62,168 bases of DNA from Palsa-892 sp035295845 (GTDB taxonomy: Bacteria > Pseudomonadota > Alphaproteobacteria > Rhizobiales > Xanthobacteraceae), in the NCBI GenBank assembly GCA_035295845.1, contig DATGIF010000016.1, forward strand, positions 1 to 62,168, given 5' to 3'. Shown piece by piece: positions 18,133 to 26,994 of the stretch. The translations under genes and the position numbers were made by a program. The notes beneath the pieces are model-generated. The model saw only the letters and a list, made by a program, of their open reading frames with translations. It had not been told where the DNA came from and searched no databases. How positions within the stretch are numbered: position 1 is the stretch's first letter; each line of letters starts with the position of its first letter.

Positions 18133-19106
18133 GCGGCCCGGTCATTATCGGCGTGCCATCCAAAGGACGGCTGATGGAAAACGCGCACGCGTTTTTCCGC
18201 CGCGCCGGCATGTCGCTTACGCAGCCGCGCGGCGGCCGCGACTATCGCGGCACGATCCCCGAAATCGAGGGAGTGGAGGTCGCCTATCTTTCGGCGGCCG
18301 AAATCGCCGGCAACCTCGCGCAAGGCGCGATCCACCTCGGCGTCACCGGCGAGGATCTCGTGCGCGAGATGATTCCGGACGCCGACAATCGCGTATTGCT
18401 CGTGGAAGGCCTCGGCTTCGGCCACGCCAATGTGGTGGTGGCGGTCCCGCAGGCATGGATCGACGTCCGCACCATGCACGACCTCGATGACGTCGCGAAT
18501 GCGTTTCACGCCAAGCGCGGCAAGCGCATGCGGGTGGCGACGAAATACGTCAACCTCACGCGCGGCTTCTTCATGCAGCATGGCATCGTCGACTACCGCA
18601 TCGTCGAAAGCCTCGGGGCCACCGAAGGCGCGCCGGCGACGGGCGCCGCCGAACTCATCGTCGACATCACCACCACCGGCACCACGCTCGCGTCGAACGG
18701 GCTGAAGGTGATCGACGACGGCGTGATCCTGCGTTCGCAGGCGAATCTCGTCGCCTCGCTTGCCGCCGCCTGGGGCGATCGCGAGCGGGCGATCGCGCGC
18801 GCCGTGCTCGATCGCGTTGCGGCCGAGCGCTCGGCGCACACCATGCGCGAAGTGCGCTCGCGCTTCAAAGCCGCCGACGCCGAGCTTGTCGCCGAGGCCA
18901 GGGGCCGCTTCGGCGCCGAGGCTCCGCTTGGCGGACCGACCTCGTCGGGCATGCTTACGCTCTTGTGCCCGCCGCAGCGCGTGCACGAGCTCGCGATCTT
19001 CCTGCGCGAGGAAGGGGCGGAAACGGTGATGGTCGCCTCGCCCGAATACGTGTTCGCGCGCGAAAATCCGCTTTACGAAGCGCTGGTCTCGCGGCTCGCG
19101 AAATAA
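18129..19106 (+). CDS. hisG: ATP phosphoribosyltransferase, HisZ-dependent form
   Basis: HisG condenses ATP and PRPP, the first step of histidine synthesis. The 325-residue protein opens with IIGVPSKGRLMENAHAFF, has HLGVTGEDLVRE, and the PRPP-binding loop appears as ELIVDITTTGTTLASNGL. It lacks the C-terminal allosteric domain of the long form and relies on HisZ, encoded just upstream with a 4-base overlap; its length comes from an insertion-containing alphaproteobacterial short form. It converges directly with the gtrA-family gene; their stops abut at 19106/19107 with no room for a separate terminator. Confidence 0.95.
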   Translation: MSGPVIIGVPSKGRLMENAHAFFRRAGMSLTQPRGGRDYRGTIPEIEGVEVAYLSAAEIAGNLAQGAIHLGVTGEDLVREMIPDADNRVLLVEGLGFGHANVVVAVPQAWIDVRTMHDLDDVANAFHAKRGKRMRVATKYVNLTRGFFMQHGIVDYRIVESLGATEGAPATGAAELIVDITTTGTTLASNGLKVIDDGVILRSQANLVASLAAAWGDRERAIARAVLDRVAAERSAHTMREVRSRFKAADAELVAEARGRFGAEAPLGGPTSSGMLTLLCPPQRVHELAIFLREEGAETVMVASPEYVFARENPLYEALVSRLAK

Positions 19107-19520
19107 TCAGGCGTTCCGGAACACGATCGCGCGCGCGAGCGTGAAATTCACCACGAAGCCGACGCCGATGCCGAGAAGCTTCGCGATCGGCAGCGGAAAA
19201 TACCTCGCCGCGGCGACAAGCATCGCCGTGTGCGCGAGAAAGCCGCCGAACTGGCTCGCCGCGAACAGGAAATAATCGCGCCAGCTCATCTTGCCGCCGG
19301 AATGGTTCGCGAAGGTGAAGCGGCTATTCAGCACATAAGAACAGGTGACGCCCGCAATCCAGGCGCAGGCGTTGGCAAAGATCAGGATCCAGTCCGGATG
19401 GATGTAGGCGGCGGAACGGGTGAGGATGGCGACCACCGTGAAAAATACGGCGGCATCGACGCAGGCGTTAACCACGCCGACGAGACCGAAGCGGGCCATC
19501 TGGCCAATCAGAACGCGCAA
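19107..19520 (-). CDS. GtrA-family membrane protein
   Basis: A small protein with four membrane helices. MARFGLVGVVNACVD near the start and the closing VGFVVNFTLARAIVF fit GtrA (PF04138), proposed to flip undecaprenyl-phosphate-linked sugars. The TTG at 19520 gives 137 residues, the usual size, and has AGGGAG seven bases upstream. The same frame is open to an ATG at 19631, but that start would overlap the divergent glycosyltransferase gene and adds an atypical extension. A GT2 glycosyltransferase of the ArnC/GtrB type begins 109 bp away on the other strand, which supports a joint role in lipid-linked sugar transfer. Confidence 0.82.
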   Translation of the reverse strand: MRVLIGQMARFGLVGVVNACVDAAVFFTVVAILTRSAAYIHPDWILIFANACAWIAGVTCSYVLNSRFTFANHSGGKMSWRDYFLFAASQFGGFLAHTAMLVAAARYFPLPIAKLLGIGVGFVVNFTLARAIVFRNA

Positions 19521-19629
19521 GCCGAATCTCCCTATGCACTCTGGATAGCACGGGACGAAAACGGGAAAATACGGCGGATGTACGCGCGGCGTGCGGCGCG
19601 CTAGGTAAGGGCCGGACAGGGTATCGGGC

Positions 19630-20661
19630 ATGAATGGCGGATCGAAATCGAAGCCAGGACCGGCGGCGGCCGCCGCCGATGGGCTTTCCGTCGTCGTGCC
19701 GATCTACAACGAAGCCTCGAACCTTCCCGCCCTGCACGAGCGGCTCGCGGGCTTCGCCGAGCGGCTCGCGCGGGAACGGCGGATCGCGGCGGAAATCATC
19801 TATGTCAATGACGGCAGCCGCGACAATACGGTGGAAGTGGTGCGGCAATTGCCGGCGGGCAATTTCGGCGTCCAGCTGATTTCGCTCTCGCGCAATTTTG
19901 GCAAGGAGGCGGCCCTCCTCGCCGGGCTCGATCATGCGCGCCATGGCGCGGTCCTGTTCATGGATGGCGACGGGCAGCACCCGCCGGAGCTTGCCGACAA
20001 GCTCGTGGCGCTCTGGCGCGACGAGGGCTATGACGTCGTCTACACCGCGAAAGCATCGCGCGCGAATGAATCAGCATCGCGCCGGCTCGCGATCCGCTTC
20101 TTTTATCGTTTGCTGAATTGGGGCGTGCGCAATCCGATTCCGGAAGACGCGAGCGATTTCCGGCTGTTGTCGCCGCGCGCGGTGAGTGCGCTGAAGCAGC
20201 TTCCCGAGCGCAATCGCTTCTTCAAGGGCCTGTCGAGCTGGATCGGTTTCCGGCAGATGCGCGTGCCCTACGAGCCGGCGCAGCGGACGCATGGCCGCTC
20301 GAAATGGAATCTGCGCGCGTCGGTCGGCCTCTCGATCGAGGGCATCACCGCGTTTTCGACCGCGCCGCTCAGGCTCGCGAGCCTTCTCGGCGTTGCTCTG
20401 TCCGTTACCGCTCTCTTCTTCGGCGGCTGGATCATTTTCGAGACGCTGTTCTACGGCAAGGATGTCGCCGGTTATCCCTCGATCATCGTCGGCATCATGG
20501 TGATCGGCGGCGTGCAGCTCTTGATGATCGGGATCATGGGCGAATACATCGCCAAGATTCTCTCGGAGCTGAAGGGCCGCCCGGTCTATTTCATCGCCGA
20601 GCACGAAATACGTGAAGGCGCGGCGGCGGCGAAAAGGGATCCGCGCGAGGCCGCCGAATGA
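19630..20661 (+). CDS. polyprenyl-phosphate GT2 glycosyltransferase (ArnC/GtrB/DPM1-like)
   Basis: A 343-residue enzyme with a cytosolic GT-A domain and two C-terminal membrane helices (about 255-280 and 290-315). The start SVVVPIYNEASNLP, the nucleotide-sugar site IIYVNDGSRDNT and the DxD-type MDGDGQHPPE are clear. QRTHGRSKWNLR is the usual interfacial motif of the dolichol-phosphate-mannose synthase/GtrB/ArnC group. It should attach a sugar from a nucleotide donor to undecaprenyl phosphate; donor unknown. The ATG at 19630 is the likely start. Its stop overlaps the start of the next gene, a ChbG/HpnK deacetylase, by 4 bases. Confidence 0.92.
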   Translation: MNGGSKSKPGPAAAAADGLSVVVPIYNEASNLPALHERLAGFAERLARERRIAAEIIYVNDGSRDNTVEVVRQLPAGNFGVQLISLSRNFGKEAALLAGLDHARHGAVLFMDGDGQHPPELADKLVALWRDEGYDVVYTAKASRANESASRRLAIRFFYRLLNWGVRNPIPEDASDFRLLSPRAVSALKQLPERNRFFKGLSSWIGFRQMRVPYEPAQRTHGRSKWNLRASVGLSIEGITAFSTAPLRLASLLGVALSVTALFFGGWIIFETLFYGKDVAGYPSIIVGIMVIGGVQLLMIGIMGEYIAKILSELKGRPVYFIAEHEIREGAAAAKRDPREAAE

Positions 20662-21473
20662 GGCGCATCGTTCTTTGCGCCGATGATTACGCCTTGGCCC
20701 CCGGAGTTTCGCGCGCAATCCGCGAGCTCGTCGGCCGCGGCCGGCTGAACGCGGTTTCGGTGATGACCGTTATTCCCGATTTCGCGCGGGAATGCGGCGC
20801 GCTCGTCGCGACGGCAAGCCCGATTCCGATTGCGATCGGTCTGCACACGACCCTGACCGGGCCGTTCAAGCCGCTCGCGGCGTTGCCGTTCGCGACCGGC
20901 GACGGAAACTTCCCGCCTATCGAGCGATATCTGACGCCGCCACGCTTTTTCCGGGTCGATCACCGAGCGGTCAAAGCCGAAGTTTCGGCGCAGATCGAGG
21001 CCTTCCGCCGCACCTTCGGGCGGACGCCCGATTTCGTCGACGGCCATCAACACGTGCAACTGTTGCGGGGCGTGCGCGGGCCGTTCCTCGAAGCGGTGGC
21101 GGAAGGCGCGCCGAATGCGTGGGTGCGCCAATGCGGTGCCGCGGCCGGCGCCCGCGTGCGCGGGATCAAAGCGCGCCTTCTCCAATTGTTCAGCCGCGGC
21201 TTTCGCCGGCAGGCGGCGCGGCATGGGCTCGCGTTCAATCCCGCTTTTTCCGGGGCTTACGATTTTTCGACGGCGGAGGACTTCGGCGCGCTGTTCGCGC
21301 GCTTTCTCCGGGCAATGCCCGAGCGCGGCGTGGTCATGTGCCATCCCGGCTTCGTCGATCAGGAATTAATCGCGCGCGATCCGCTGACCACCCGCCGCGA
21401 GGAAGAATATGCGTTTTTCGCCGGCGACGATTTTTCGACCGCCCTCGCCGGCGCTGGCGTAAGCCTTGCATGA
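20658..21473 (+). CDS. ChbG/HpnK (YdjC-type) carbohydrate deacetylase
   Basis: A 271-residue protein opening with IVLCADDYALAPGVSRAI, where the two Asp form the metal site, and continuing with FVDGHQHVQL, whose two His complete it; VMCHPGFVD lies near the C-terminus. The family (PF04794) removes N-acetyl groups from sugars such as chitobiose, and HpnK acts in hopanoid tail formation. No other hopanoid gene is in the window. Translational overlap with the upstream GT2 gene suggests the substrate is a sugar or lipid-linked sugar made by that enzyme, which is inference. Confidence 0.88.
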   Translation: MRRIVLCADDYALAPGVSRAIRELVGRGRLNAVSVMTVIPDFARECGALVATASPIPIAIGLHTTLTGPFKPLAALPFATGDGNFPPIERYLTPPRFFRVDHRAVKAEVSAQIEAFRRTFGRTPDFVDGHQHVQLLRGVRGPFLEAVAEGAPNAWVRQCGAAAGARVRGIKARLLQLFSRGFRRQAARHGLAFNPAFSGAYDFSTAEDFGALFARFLRAMPERGVVMCHPGFVDQELIARDPLTTRREEEYAFFAGDDFSTALAGAGVSLA

Positions 21474-21501
21474 GCGTGAGCGACTTCCGGGAGAAAGCCT
21501 G

Positions 21502-21960
21502 ATGACCTGGCAGATCGTTCTTTGGCGCGGCTTGGGCGGGGCCATCGCCATTCTCACCATGCAATTTCTCGCCGGCTTCGGCCACGCGCCGCTCGCGCTG
21601 GTGCCGTTCGCGACCTCGATCGTGCTCGTGCTCGGCACGCCGCAAATGGAGGCGGCGCAGCCGCGGGCGCTCGTCGGCGGACACTTGATCTCCACGCTCG
21701 TCGGCCTTGCGGTTTCCTACGCGCTTGGCCCGTCGCCCTTCGCGGCCGCGATCGCGGTGGGGCTCGCGATGGTCGCGATGTATTTTGCACGCGCCTTTCA
21801 TCCGCCGGCGGGGATCGATCCGCTCATTATCGTGAACGAGTCGCTGCCATGGTCCTTTCTTCTCACCACGGTCCTGCCCGGCGCGCTCCTGCTTTTAAGC
21901 TTCGCCTTTCTTTGGCACAACGCATTGCGGCGCGGCGAATATCCCGCGCGCTGGTGGTGA
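21502..21960 (+). CDS. HPP-family integral membrane protein
   Basis: A 152-residue protein with four membrane helices. The name-giving motif appears as FHPPAGIDPLI around residue 108, and FATSIVLVLGTP with AQPRALVGGHL are typical. Some members transport nitrite in plants and cyanobacteria; most bacterial ones are unassigned. The ATG at 21502 follows GGGAG. It is 28 bp downstream of the deacetylase gene on the same strand and converges with the ABC transporter gene. Confidence 0.88.
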   Translation: MTWQIVLWRGLGGAIAILTMQFLAGFGHAPLALVPFATSIVLVLGTPQMEAAQPRALVGGHLISTLVGLAVSYALGPSPFAAAIAVGLAMVAMYFARAFHPPAGIDPLIIVNESLPWSFLLTTVLPGALLLLSFAFLWHNALRRGEYPARWW

Positions 21961-21964
21961 GGCG

Positions 21965-23698
21965 TCAGGCGGGCGCCGCCTCCAGATGACGGACGCCGTC
22001 GGCTTCGGCCACGAGCGCAAGCTTCTCCTTGTGGAAGGCGGCGAGCGTCGAGCGATGGCCGATTGAAATCAGGGTCGTGTTCGGCAAGCGTTCGGCGATG
22101 AGGCGATAAAGCGCCGCTTCGCCCTCTTCGTCGATCGCCGATGTCGCCTCGTCGAGGAGAAGAACGTCGGGCTTGGCGAGCAGCGCACGCGCGAGCGACA
22201 GCCGTTGCTGCTCGCCCTGCGACAGCACATGCGGCCAGCTCGCCTGGTCCTCGAGGCGAGGCTCGAGCTGCGGCAATCCCACCGCGTCGAGCGCCGAGCG
22301 CAACTCATCCGGGCTGAAATCGTGGGCCGGCTGCGGATAAGCGAGCGCCTCGTCGAGCCGGCCGAACGGCAGATACGGCCGCTGCGGCAGCACGAAGAGC
22401 CGCGCGTTGTGGGGAATGCCGATCGCACCGGTGCCGAACGGCCAGATGCCGGCGATCGCCCGGAACAGGGTCGATTTGCCGGAGCCGGTGGGGCCCATCA
22501 AGAGGGTCGAATCGCCGGCGGGAATCGAGACATGCGCAGCGGCGACAACGGGCTGCTTGTTGTGCGGAAGCCACAAAAGCACGTCGTCCAGCGTGAGCGA
22601 CTGATCGGGGCGCTCGTTCAGTTGCAGCGCCGATTCAGCCTGCAATTCGTTGGCGGAAACGATCGCATACTCGAATCCCGTCAGCCGCTGGATGACCGCC
22701 CGGTATTCGGCGAGCGTCGCATAGGCCCGCAAGAAGAAGCTGAAGGCGTTTTGCACCTGGTTAAAGGCGGACGCGGTTTGAAACAGGATGCCAAGCGGGA
22801 TGGTGCCCGCGAAGTAGGCGGGGCTGACGACCACGTAAGGGAAAACGATCGAGGCTTGCGTATAGCCGGAAGTGAACCAGGTCAGCCGCTTCTGCGCATT
22901 CATGATGGCGCGAAAATTCGCAACAAGCCGGGCGAAGCGTACGCCGAGCCCCGTCCTTTCCACATCCTCGCCCGTGAGCAGCGCGATCTGCTCGCCGTTT
23001 TCGCGGATGCGGACGAGGTGATAGCGAAAATCGGCCTCGAAGCGTTGCTGATTGAAATTGAGCGCGGCGAGCACATTGCCGATCAAGTGCGTGATCCAAG
23101 TTCCGATCACGGCGTAAAGCAGCGCCACCCAGACGAGATAACCGGGGATCTTCACGTCGGTGCCGAACAAGGGCACGCCGGCCGCGTTCGAAAGCTGCCA
23201 CAGAATGACGATGAACGAGACAAGCGTTACGACCGCGTTCAAGAGGCCGATCGAAAGCTCGATGCTGCGAAGCGTGAAAAGTTCGAGATCCTCGGCGATG
23301 CGCTGATCGGGGTTGTCGGCAGGGTCGCCCACCGTGCGCATGCGGTAATGCGTGCCGCGGTCAAGCCAGCGCGCCAGATATTTTTCCGTCAGCCAGTTCC
23401 GCCAGCGGATGCGCAACCATTGCTGCAGATATTGTTGATAGACCCCCACGAAGATGAAAAAGGCGGCGAGAACGCAGAAAAAAAGCAGCTCGCTCTTGAA
23501 TACGTCCCAGTTCTTCTCCTGCACCGCGTTGTAGAAGCGCGCGTTCCACTCGTTGAACTGCACGTTGAGAAAAACCGTGGCGAGTTCGAGAAGAATCACG
23601 GCGGCGAGGAGCGCGCGGCCGGGCCAGCGATCCTCCCCCTTGAAATACGGCACGGCGAGACGGCGAACTTCGGCAAGAAAAGCGAGGATCGAGCGCAA
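21965..23698 (-). CDS. SbmA/BacA-like ABC transporter, fused membrane and ATPase domains
   Basis: A 577-residue half transporter. The membrane part (about 1-340) contains LNVQFNEWNARFYNAVQEKNWD and WRNWLTEKYLARWL, characteristic of the YddA/SbmA_BacA group (PF06472/PF05992). The ATPase part has Walker A GPTGSGKST, signature LSQGEQQR, Walker B LLLDEATSAID and the H-loop in ISIGHRS. It should form a homodimer in the inner membrane. Relatives carry peptides, very-long-chain acyl groups or vitamin B12; the cargo here cannot be assigned. It stands 123 bp after the OxlT-like gene, with a strong hairpin between them. Confidence 0.92.
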   Translation of the reverse strand: MRSILAFLAEVRRLAVPYFKGEDRWPGRALLAAVILLELATVFLNVQFNEWNARFYNAVQEKNWDVFKSELLFFCVLAAFFIFVGVYQQYLQQWLRIRWRNWLTEKYLARWLDRGTHYRMRTVGDPADNPDQRIAEDLELFTLRSIELSIGLLNAVVTLVSFIVILWQLSNAAGVPLFGTDVKIPGYLVWVALLYAVIGTWITHLIGNVLAALNFNQQRFEADFRYHLVRIRENGEQIALLTGEDVERTGLGVRFARLVANFRAIMNAQKRLTWFTSGYTQASIVFPYVVVSPAYFAGTIPLGILFQTASAFNQVQNAFSFFLRAYATLAEYRAVIQRLTGFEYAIVSANELQAESALQLNERPDQSLTLDDVLLWLPHNKQPVVAAAHVSIPAGDSTLLMGPTGSGKSTLFRAIAGIWPFGTGAIGIPHNARLFVLPQRPYLPFGRLDEALAYPQPAHDFSPDELRSALDAVGLPQLEPRLEDQASWPHVLSQGEQQRLSLARALLAKPDVLLLDEATSAIDEEGEAALYRLIAERLPNTTLISIGHRSTLAAFHKEKLALVAEADGVRHLEAAPA

Positions 23699-23763
23699 GG
23701 TCGGCTCCGGCGGTTTGGTGGATTCGCGTGAACTTGGCCCAGATGGCCAAAGTCGGGACCGGA

Positions 23764-23812
23764 AAGCAAACGGCGATCACGGCGGAACCGTGATCGCCGG
23801 TCGAGTTTGCTT
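23764..23812 (-). terminator. nested hairpin, probable terminator after the OxlT-like gene
   Basis: CGGCGATCACGG (23771-23782) and CCGTGATCGCCG (23788-23799) form a perfect 12-bp stem with a 5-base loop. Outside it AAGCAAA (23764-23770) pairs with TTTGCTT (23806-23812). On the minus strand the inner stem is followed directly by TTTGCTTT, a moderate T-tract. It lies just after the stop of the OxlT-like gene and before the ABC transporter, so it would separate the two transcripts. Confidence 0.55.
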
Positions 23813-23821
23813 CAGCTGCGG

Positions 23822-25075
23822 CTATTTCACGCCTAAAAACCTCGCTCGGAGCGGCTTCAACGCGAACAAGGCGAGCAGCCCCGTCAAGACGTCGAGGGTG
23901 ATGATCACGGCGAAGACCGGCAGCCAGCTTCCCTCCATGTCGTGCAAAAGCGCTGCGAACGGACCGCCCAGCACCGAGCCCACCCCTTGCGCCATGTAGA
24001 GAAAGCCGTAATTGGCGGTGGCGTTCTTGGTGCCGAAGGTGTCGGTGAGCGTCGAGGGGAAGAGCGAGAAGATCTCGCCCCAGCCGAAGAAGACAACCGC
24101 CGACAGGATGACGAAGATCGTCGGATCGGTCCTGAAATATACGAACAGCGAGACGGCGGCGCCTTCGAGCAGGAAGGCGATCCCCATCGTGTTCTCGCGG
24201 CCGATATGATCCGACACCCAGCCGAAGAACGGCCGCGTCAGGCCATTGGTGATGCGGTCGACGGTGAGCGCGAGCGGCAACGCCTGCAAGCCCCAGACCG
24301 TCAGGTTAGCGACGCCGAAATCGCGCGCGAAGTTGGCGAAGTTCAGGATCACCATGAGGCCGCCAGTCGACATCATGGTCATCATAACGAACATGAGCCA
24401 GAAGACCGGCGTCTTCAGCATCTGCGTGGGCTCGTAGTTCTTGCTGCTGGCGGCGACCGCGGGCGGCGGCAGCCGGTCGGCGCTCGTGGGCAACCGCATG
24501 CCGATCGCGGCCAGCGCGCCGACGATCGCGAAGATCGTGCCGAACACGGCGAGCGTGTGCTGGTAGCCGGCGCTCGCCAGCATGTCGTTGATCGGAAATG
24601 TCGTCAGGATCGCGCCGAAACCGTAGCCCGCCGCCACGATGCCGGTGGCGAGCCCGCGTTTTTCCGGAAACCAGCGCACCATCAGTCCGATGATGCCGAT
24701 GTAGACGATGCCGGTGCCGATGCCGCAAAGAAGGCCGTAGGTGAGATAGAGCATCGTCAGGCTCGTCGCGTAGGAAGCGAGCACCCAGCCGAGCCCGGAA
24801 AGAAGGCCGCCGACGGCGACGAGCAAGCGCGGACCGAATTTGTCGATCAGATAGCCCTGCAATGGCGAGAGCCATGTTTGCAGCACGATCAGAATCGTAA
24901 GCGTCACCTGCAATGCGGGCAGCGTGGTGGCGAGCGCTCCCTGCAGCGGCTTGGTGAAAAGCGTCCAGACATATTGCGGGCTCGAGATCGCCATCATGGC
25001 GATCAGCCCCAATATGAGTTGAAACCATCTTGTGTTTGTCGCCACCCCTGTTGCCGGTGTCGCAGCTACTGCCAT
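23822..25075 (-). CDS. oxalate/formate antiporter-like MFS transporter
   Basis: A 417-residue, 12-helix major facilitator. The opening RWFQLILGLIAMMAISSPQY and VWTLFTKPLQ closely follow the OxlT (oxalate:formate antiporter) subgroup. RPFFGWVSDHIGRENTM is the cytoplasmic loop between helices 8 and 9, and GIGTGIVYIGIIGLMVRWFPEKRGLATG the helix 4-5 region. Family members exchange dicarboxylates or monocarboxylates; oxalate transport is plausible but no frc or oxc gene is in this window. It is the first gene of its transcript, with 151 bp upstream to the end of the TauE/SafE gene. Confidence 0.88.
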   Translation of the reverse strand: MAVAATPATGVATNTRWFQLILGLIAMMAISSPQYVWTLFTKPLQGALATTLPALQVTLTILIVLQTWLSPLQGYLIDKFGPRLLVAVGGLLSGLGWVLASYATSLTMLYLTYGLLCGIGTGIVYIGIIGLMVRWFPEKRGLATGIVAAGYGFGAILTTFPINDMLASAGYQHTLAVFGTIFAIVGALAAIGMRLPTSADRLPPPAVAASSKNYEPTQMLKTPVFWLMFVMMTMMSTGGLMVILNFANFARDFGVANLTVWGLQALPLALTVDRITNGLTRPFFGWVSDHIGRENTMGIAFLLEGAAVSLFVYFRTDPTIFVILSAVVFFGWGEIFSLFPSTLTDTFGTKNATANYGFLYMAQGVGSVLGGPFAALLHDMEGSWLPVFAVIITLDVLTGLLALFALKPLRARFLGVK

Positions 25076-25226
25076 GTCCCCCTCCTGCTTGCTTATTCGG
25101 CAGACTGTAGGCCTAGCAAGACTAGGGCCAGCGGCAATGGCATACCAGTGGCGAGCGCCGTGGTTTATTCCGCGCCGTATTGCACAAATTTTCTGCGCTT
25201 CAAGCCAATCGGCCGGGCAACGAGCC

Positions 25227-25991
25227 CTAGGTCGCTAGCGCCCGCACGGCATCGAACAGAAGCTTCGCGGAAGCCGCGGCGAGCAACAAATAGCACCAGA
25301 AGTAAAGCTCGCGCTGCTCGAGCCGGTGGTGGAGATAGACGCCCGCCCAGACGCCGATGGGAACGATGGGAGCAAGCGAAGCCGCGGCGATCAGCGTCGA
25401 CGGCTTGGCGTAGGCGAGCACGCCATAAGGCACGAGCTTGACGAGATTGCCGAGGGTGAAGATCGCGAGGTTCGTCCCGGTGTAGATCGTCTTGTCGAGC
25501 CCGCGCCGCAGCAAATACATGTTGACCGGCGGACCGCCCGCATGGGCGACGAAGGTGGTGAAGCCGGAGGCCGTGCCGGCGAGGATCGCGAGCGGCGGGT
25601 TGACCGGCATGTGCGACGGCTTTGCATCGCGGCCGCGCAGAAACCAATAGGCGGTAAAGAGCAGCGTCACCGCCGCAATGCTCGCTTCCACGAGATGCGG
25701 ATTGACCCGCGTAAAAAAGAAATAACCGATGCCGATCCCCGCCACGAGACAGGGCATGATCCACAGGAGGTCTTGCTTCGACCAGGTGCGCGGCCCGAAC
25801 GAGCCGAGCGCGAACAGATCCATGAACGAGACGAGCGGCGCCACCACGATCGCGGCATCAAGCGGCGGCATCACCAGCGATAGCAGCGGGATTCCCAAAA
25901 TCGCGAGCCCGCCGCCGAAGGCGCCTTTGCTCAGCGCGATCAGAAACGCCGTCGGCAAGCCGACGAGATAAAAGACCGGATCGTCCGGCAT
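25227..25991 (-). CDS. TauE/SafE-family anion (sulfite) exporter
   Basis: A 254-residue membrane protein with about eight helices. LSKGAFGGGLAILGIPLLSL in the first half and its echo TTFVAHAGGPPVNMYLLRR in the second are the paired family signatures (PF01925). Members export sulfite or other small anions across the inner membrane, often next to sulfonate-degrading enzymes. The start at 25991 overlaps the stop of the aldo/keto reductase (TGATG), so it is the fourth gene of an operon of MFS carrier, amidohydrolase and reductase. The open frame upstream to 26345 is a shadow of the reductase. Confidence 0.9.
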   Translation of the reverse strand: MPDDPVFYLVGLPTAFLIALSKGAFGGGLAILGIPLLSLVMPPLDAAIVVAPLVSFMDLFALGSFGPRTWSKQDLLWIMPCLVAGIGIGYFFFTRVNPHLVEASIAAVTLLFTAYWFLRGRDAKPSHMPVNPPLAILAGTASGFTTFVAHAGGPPVNMYLLRRGLDKTIYTGTNLAIFTLGNLVKLVPYGVLAYAKPSTLIAAASLAPIVPIGVWAGVYLHHRLEQRELYFWCYLLLAAASAKLLFDAVRALAT

Positions 25992-26974
25992 CAAGCGTGC
26001 GGCGCGTAGGGCCGCGAGCGATAGGGCTCTTCGAGATATTTCCGGGTCTCGTCGTCGAGCTTGATTTCGAGCGCCTTCAGCGCGTCGGGCAGATGATGCG
26101 GCTTCGAGGCGCCGATGATCGGCGCCGTCACGACCGGATTGGCGAGCGTCCACGCCACCGCAACCGCGGCGCGCGAAACGCCGAGGCGTTCGGCCACCAC
26201 GCGCACGCGCTCCGCGATCTCGTAATCGCTGTCGGAAGCGCCGATGCCGAGCGTTTGCATGAAGGCGTCGGTCTTGGCGCGCAAGGTGCGCTCGCCCTGC
26301 GAAGGAGCCGAGCCGGCGAGAAAGCCGCGCGCGATCGGCGACCATGGCGTCACCGCGATTCCTTCCGAGCGGCAGAACGGCAGCATCTCGCGCTCTTCCT
26401 CGCGGTAGATGAGATTATAGTAATCCTGCATCGACACGAACGGCGCGAGCCCGCGCTCGCGCTGCATGGTGACGAGCTTGGAGAATTGCCACGCGCGCAT
26501 GGACGAGGCGCCGACATAAAGCACCTTGCCCGCGCGCACGACGTCGGAGAGCGCCTCGATGATTTCCTCCATCGACGTTTCGGGATCGAGGCGATGGATG
26601 ATGTAGAGGTCGATGTAATCGGTGCCGAGCCGCTTCAGCGAGGCATCCACCGCCTCCATGATGTGCTTGCGCGAGAGGCCGCGCTGGTTCGGGCCCTTGC
26701 CCATCGGGTTGAAGACCTTGGTCGCGAGCACCACCTCGTCGCGGCGGGAAAATTCCTTGATCGCCCGGCCGGTGATCTCCTCGGAGACGCCCTGCGAATA
26801 GACATCGGCGGTATCGAAGAAATTGATGCCGGCCTCGAAGGCGGCCTTGAAAAACGGCTTGCCGTCGGCTTCTTCCAGCACCCAATCGCGCCATTTCTTC
26901 GAGCCATAGGTCATGCAGCCGAAGCAAAGACGCGAGACTTTCATTCCGGTCGAGCCGAAGCGGACATATTGCAT
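25991..26974 (-). CDS. aldo/keto reductase
   Basis: A 327-residue NADPH-dependent oxidoreductase with a TIM-barrel fold. The catalytic tetrad is visible: Asp and Tyr in FFDTADVYSQG, Lys in VVLATKVF and His in DLYIIHRLD. The NADP-binding C-terminal part shows ApIIGASKPHHL-like sequence (TAPIIGAS). It belongs to the YajO/Tas-like group (AKR11/12-type) by its opening YVRFGSTGMKVSRLCFG. Substrate unknown. It lies 20 bp after the amidohydrolase and overlaps the TauE/SafE gene, so it should act in the same small pathway. Confidence 0.92.
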   Translation of the reverse strand: MQYVRFGSTGMKVSRLCFGCMTYGSKKWRDWVLEEADGKPFFKAAFEAGINFFDTADVYSQGVSEEITGRAIKEFSRRDEVVLATKVFNPMGKGPNQRGLSRKHIMEAVDASLKRLGTDYIDLYIIHRLDPETSMEEIIEALSDVVRAGKVLYVGASSMRAWQFSKLVTMQRERGLAPFVSMQDYYNLIYREEEREMLPFCRSEGIAVTPWSPIARGFLAGSAPSQGERTLRAKTDAFMQTLGIGASDSDYEIAERVRVVAERLGVSRAAVAVAWTLANPVVTAPIIGASKPHHLPDALKALEIKLDDETRKYLEEPYRSRPYAPHA

Positions 26975-26994
26975 GTTGAAGTTTCCGTTCTTGG

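Noticed and set aside
22205..23731. A 508-codon plus-strand open frame opposite the ABC transporter gene
   Set aside because: The minus strand shows complete Walker A, signature and Walker B motifs; the plus frame is a shadow.
23942..25441. A 499-codon plus-strand open frame opposite the OxlT-like and TauE/SafE genes
   Set aside because: It spans two clear minus-strand membrane-protein genes and has the charged, low-complexity composition of a shadow frame.
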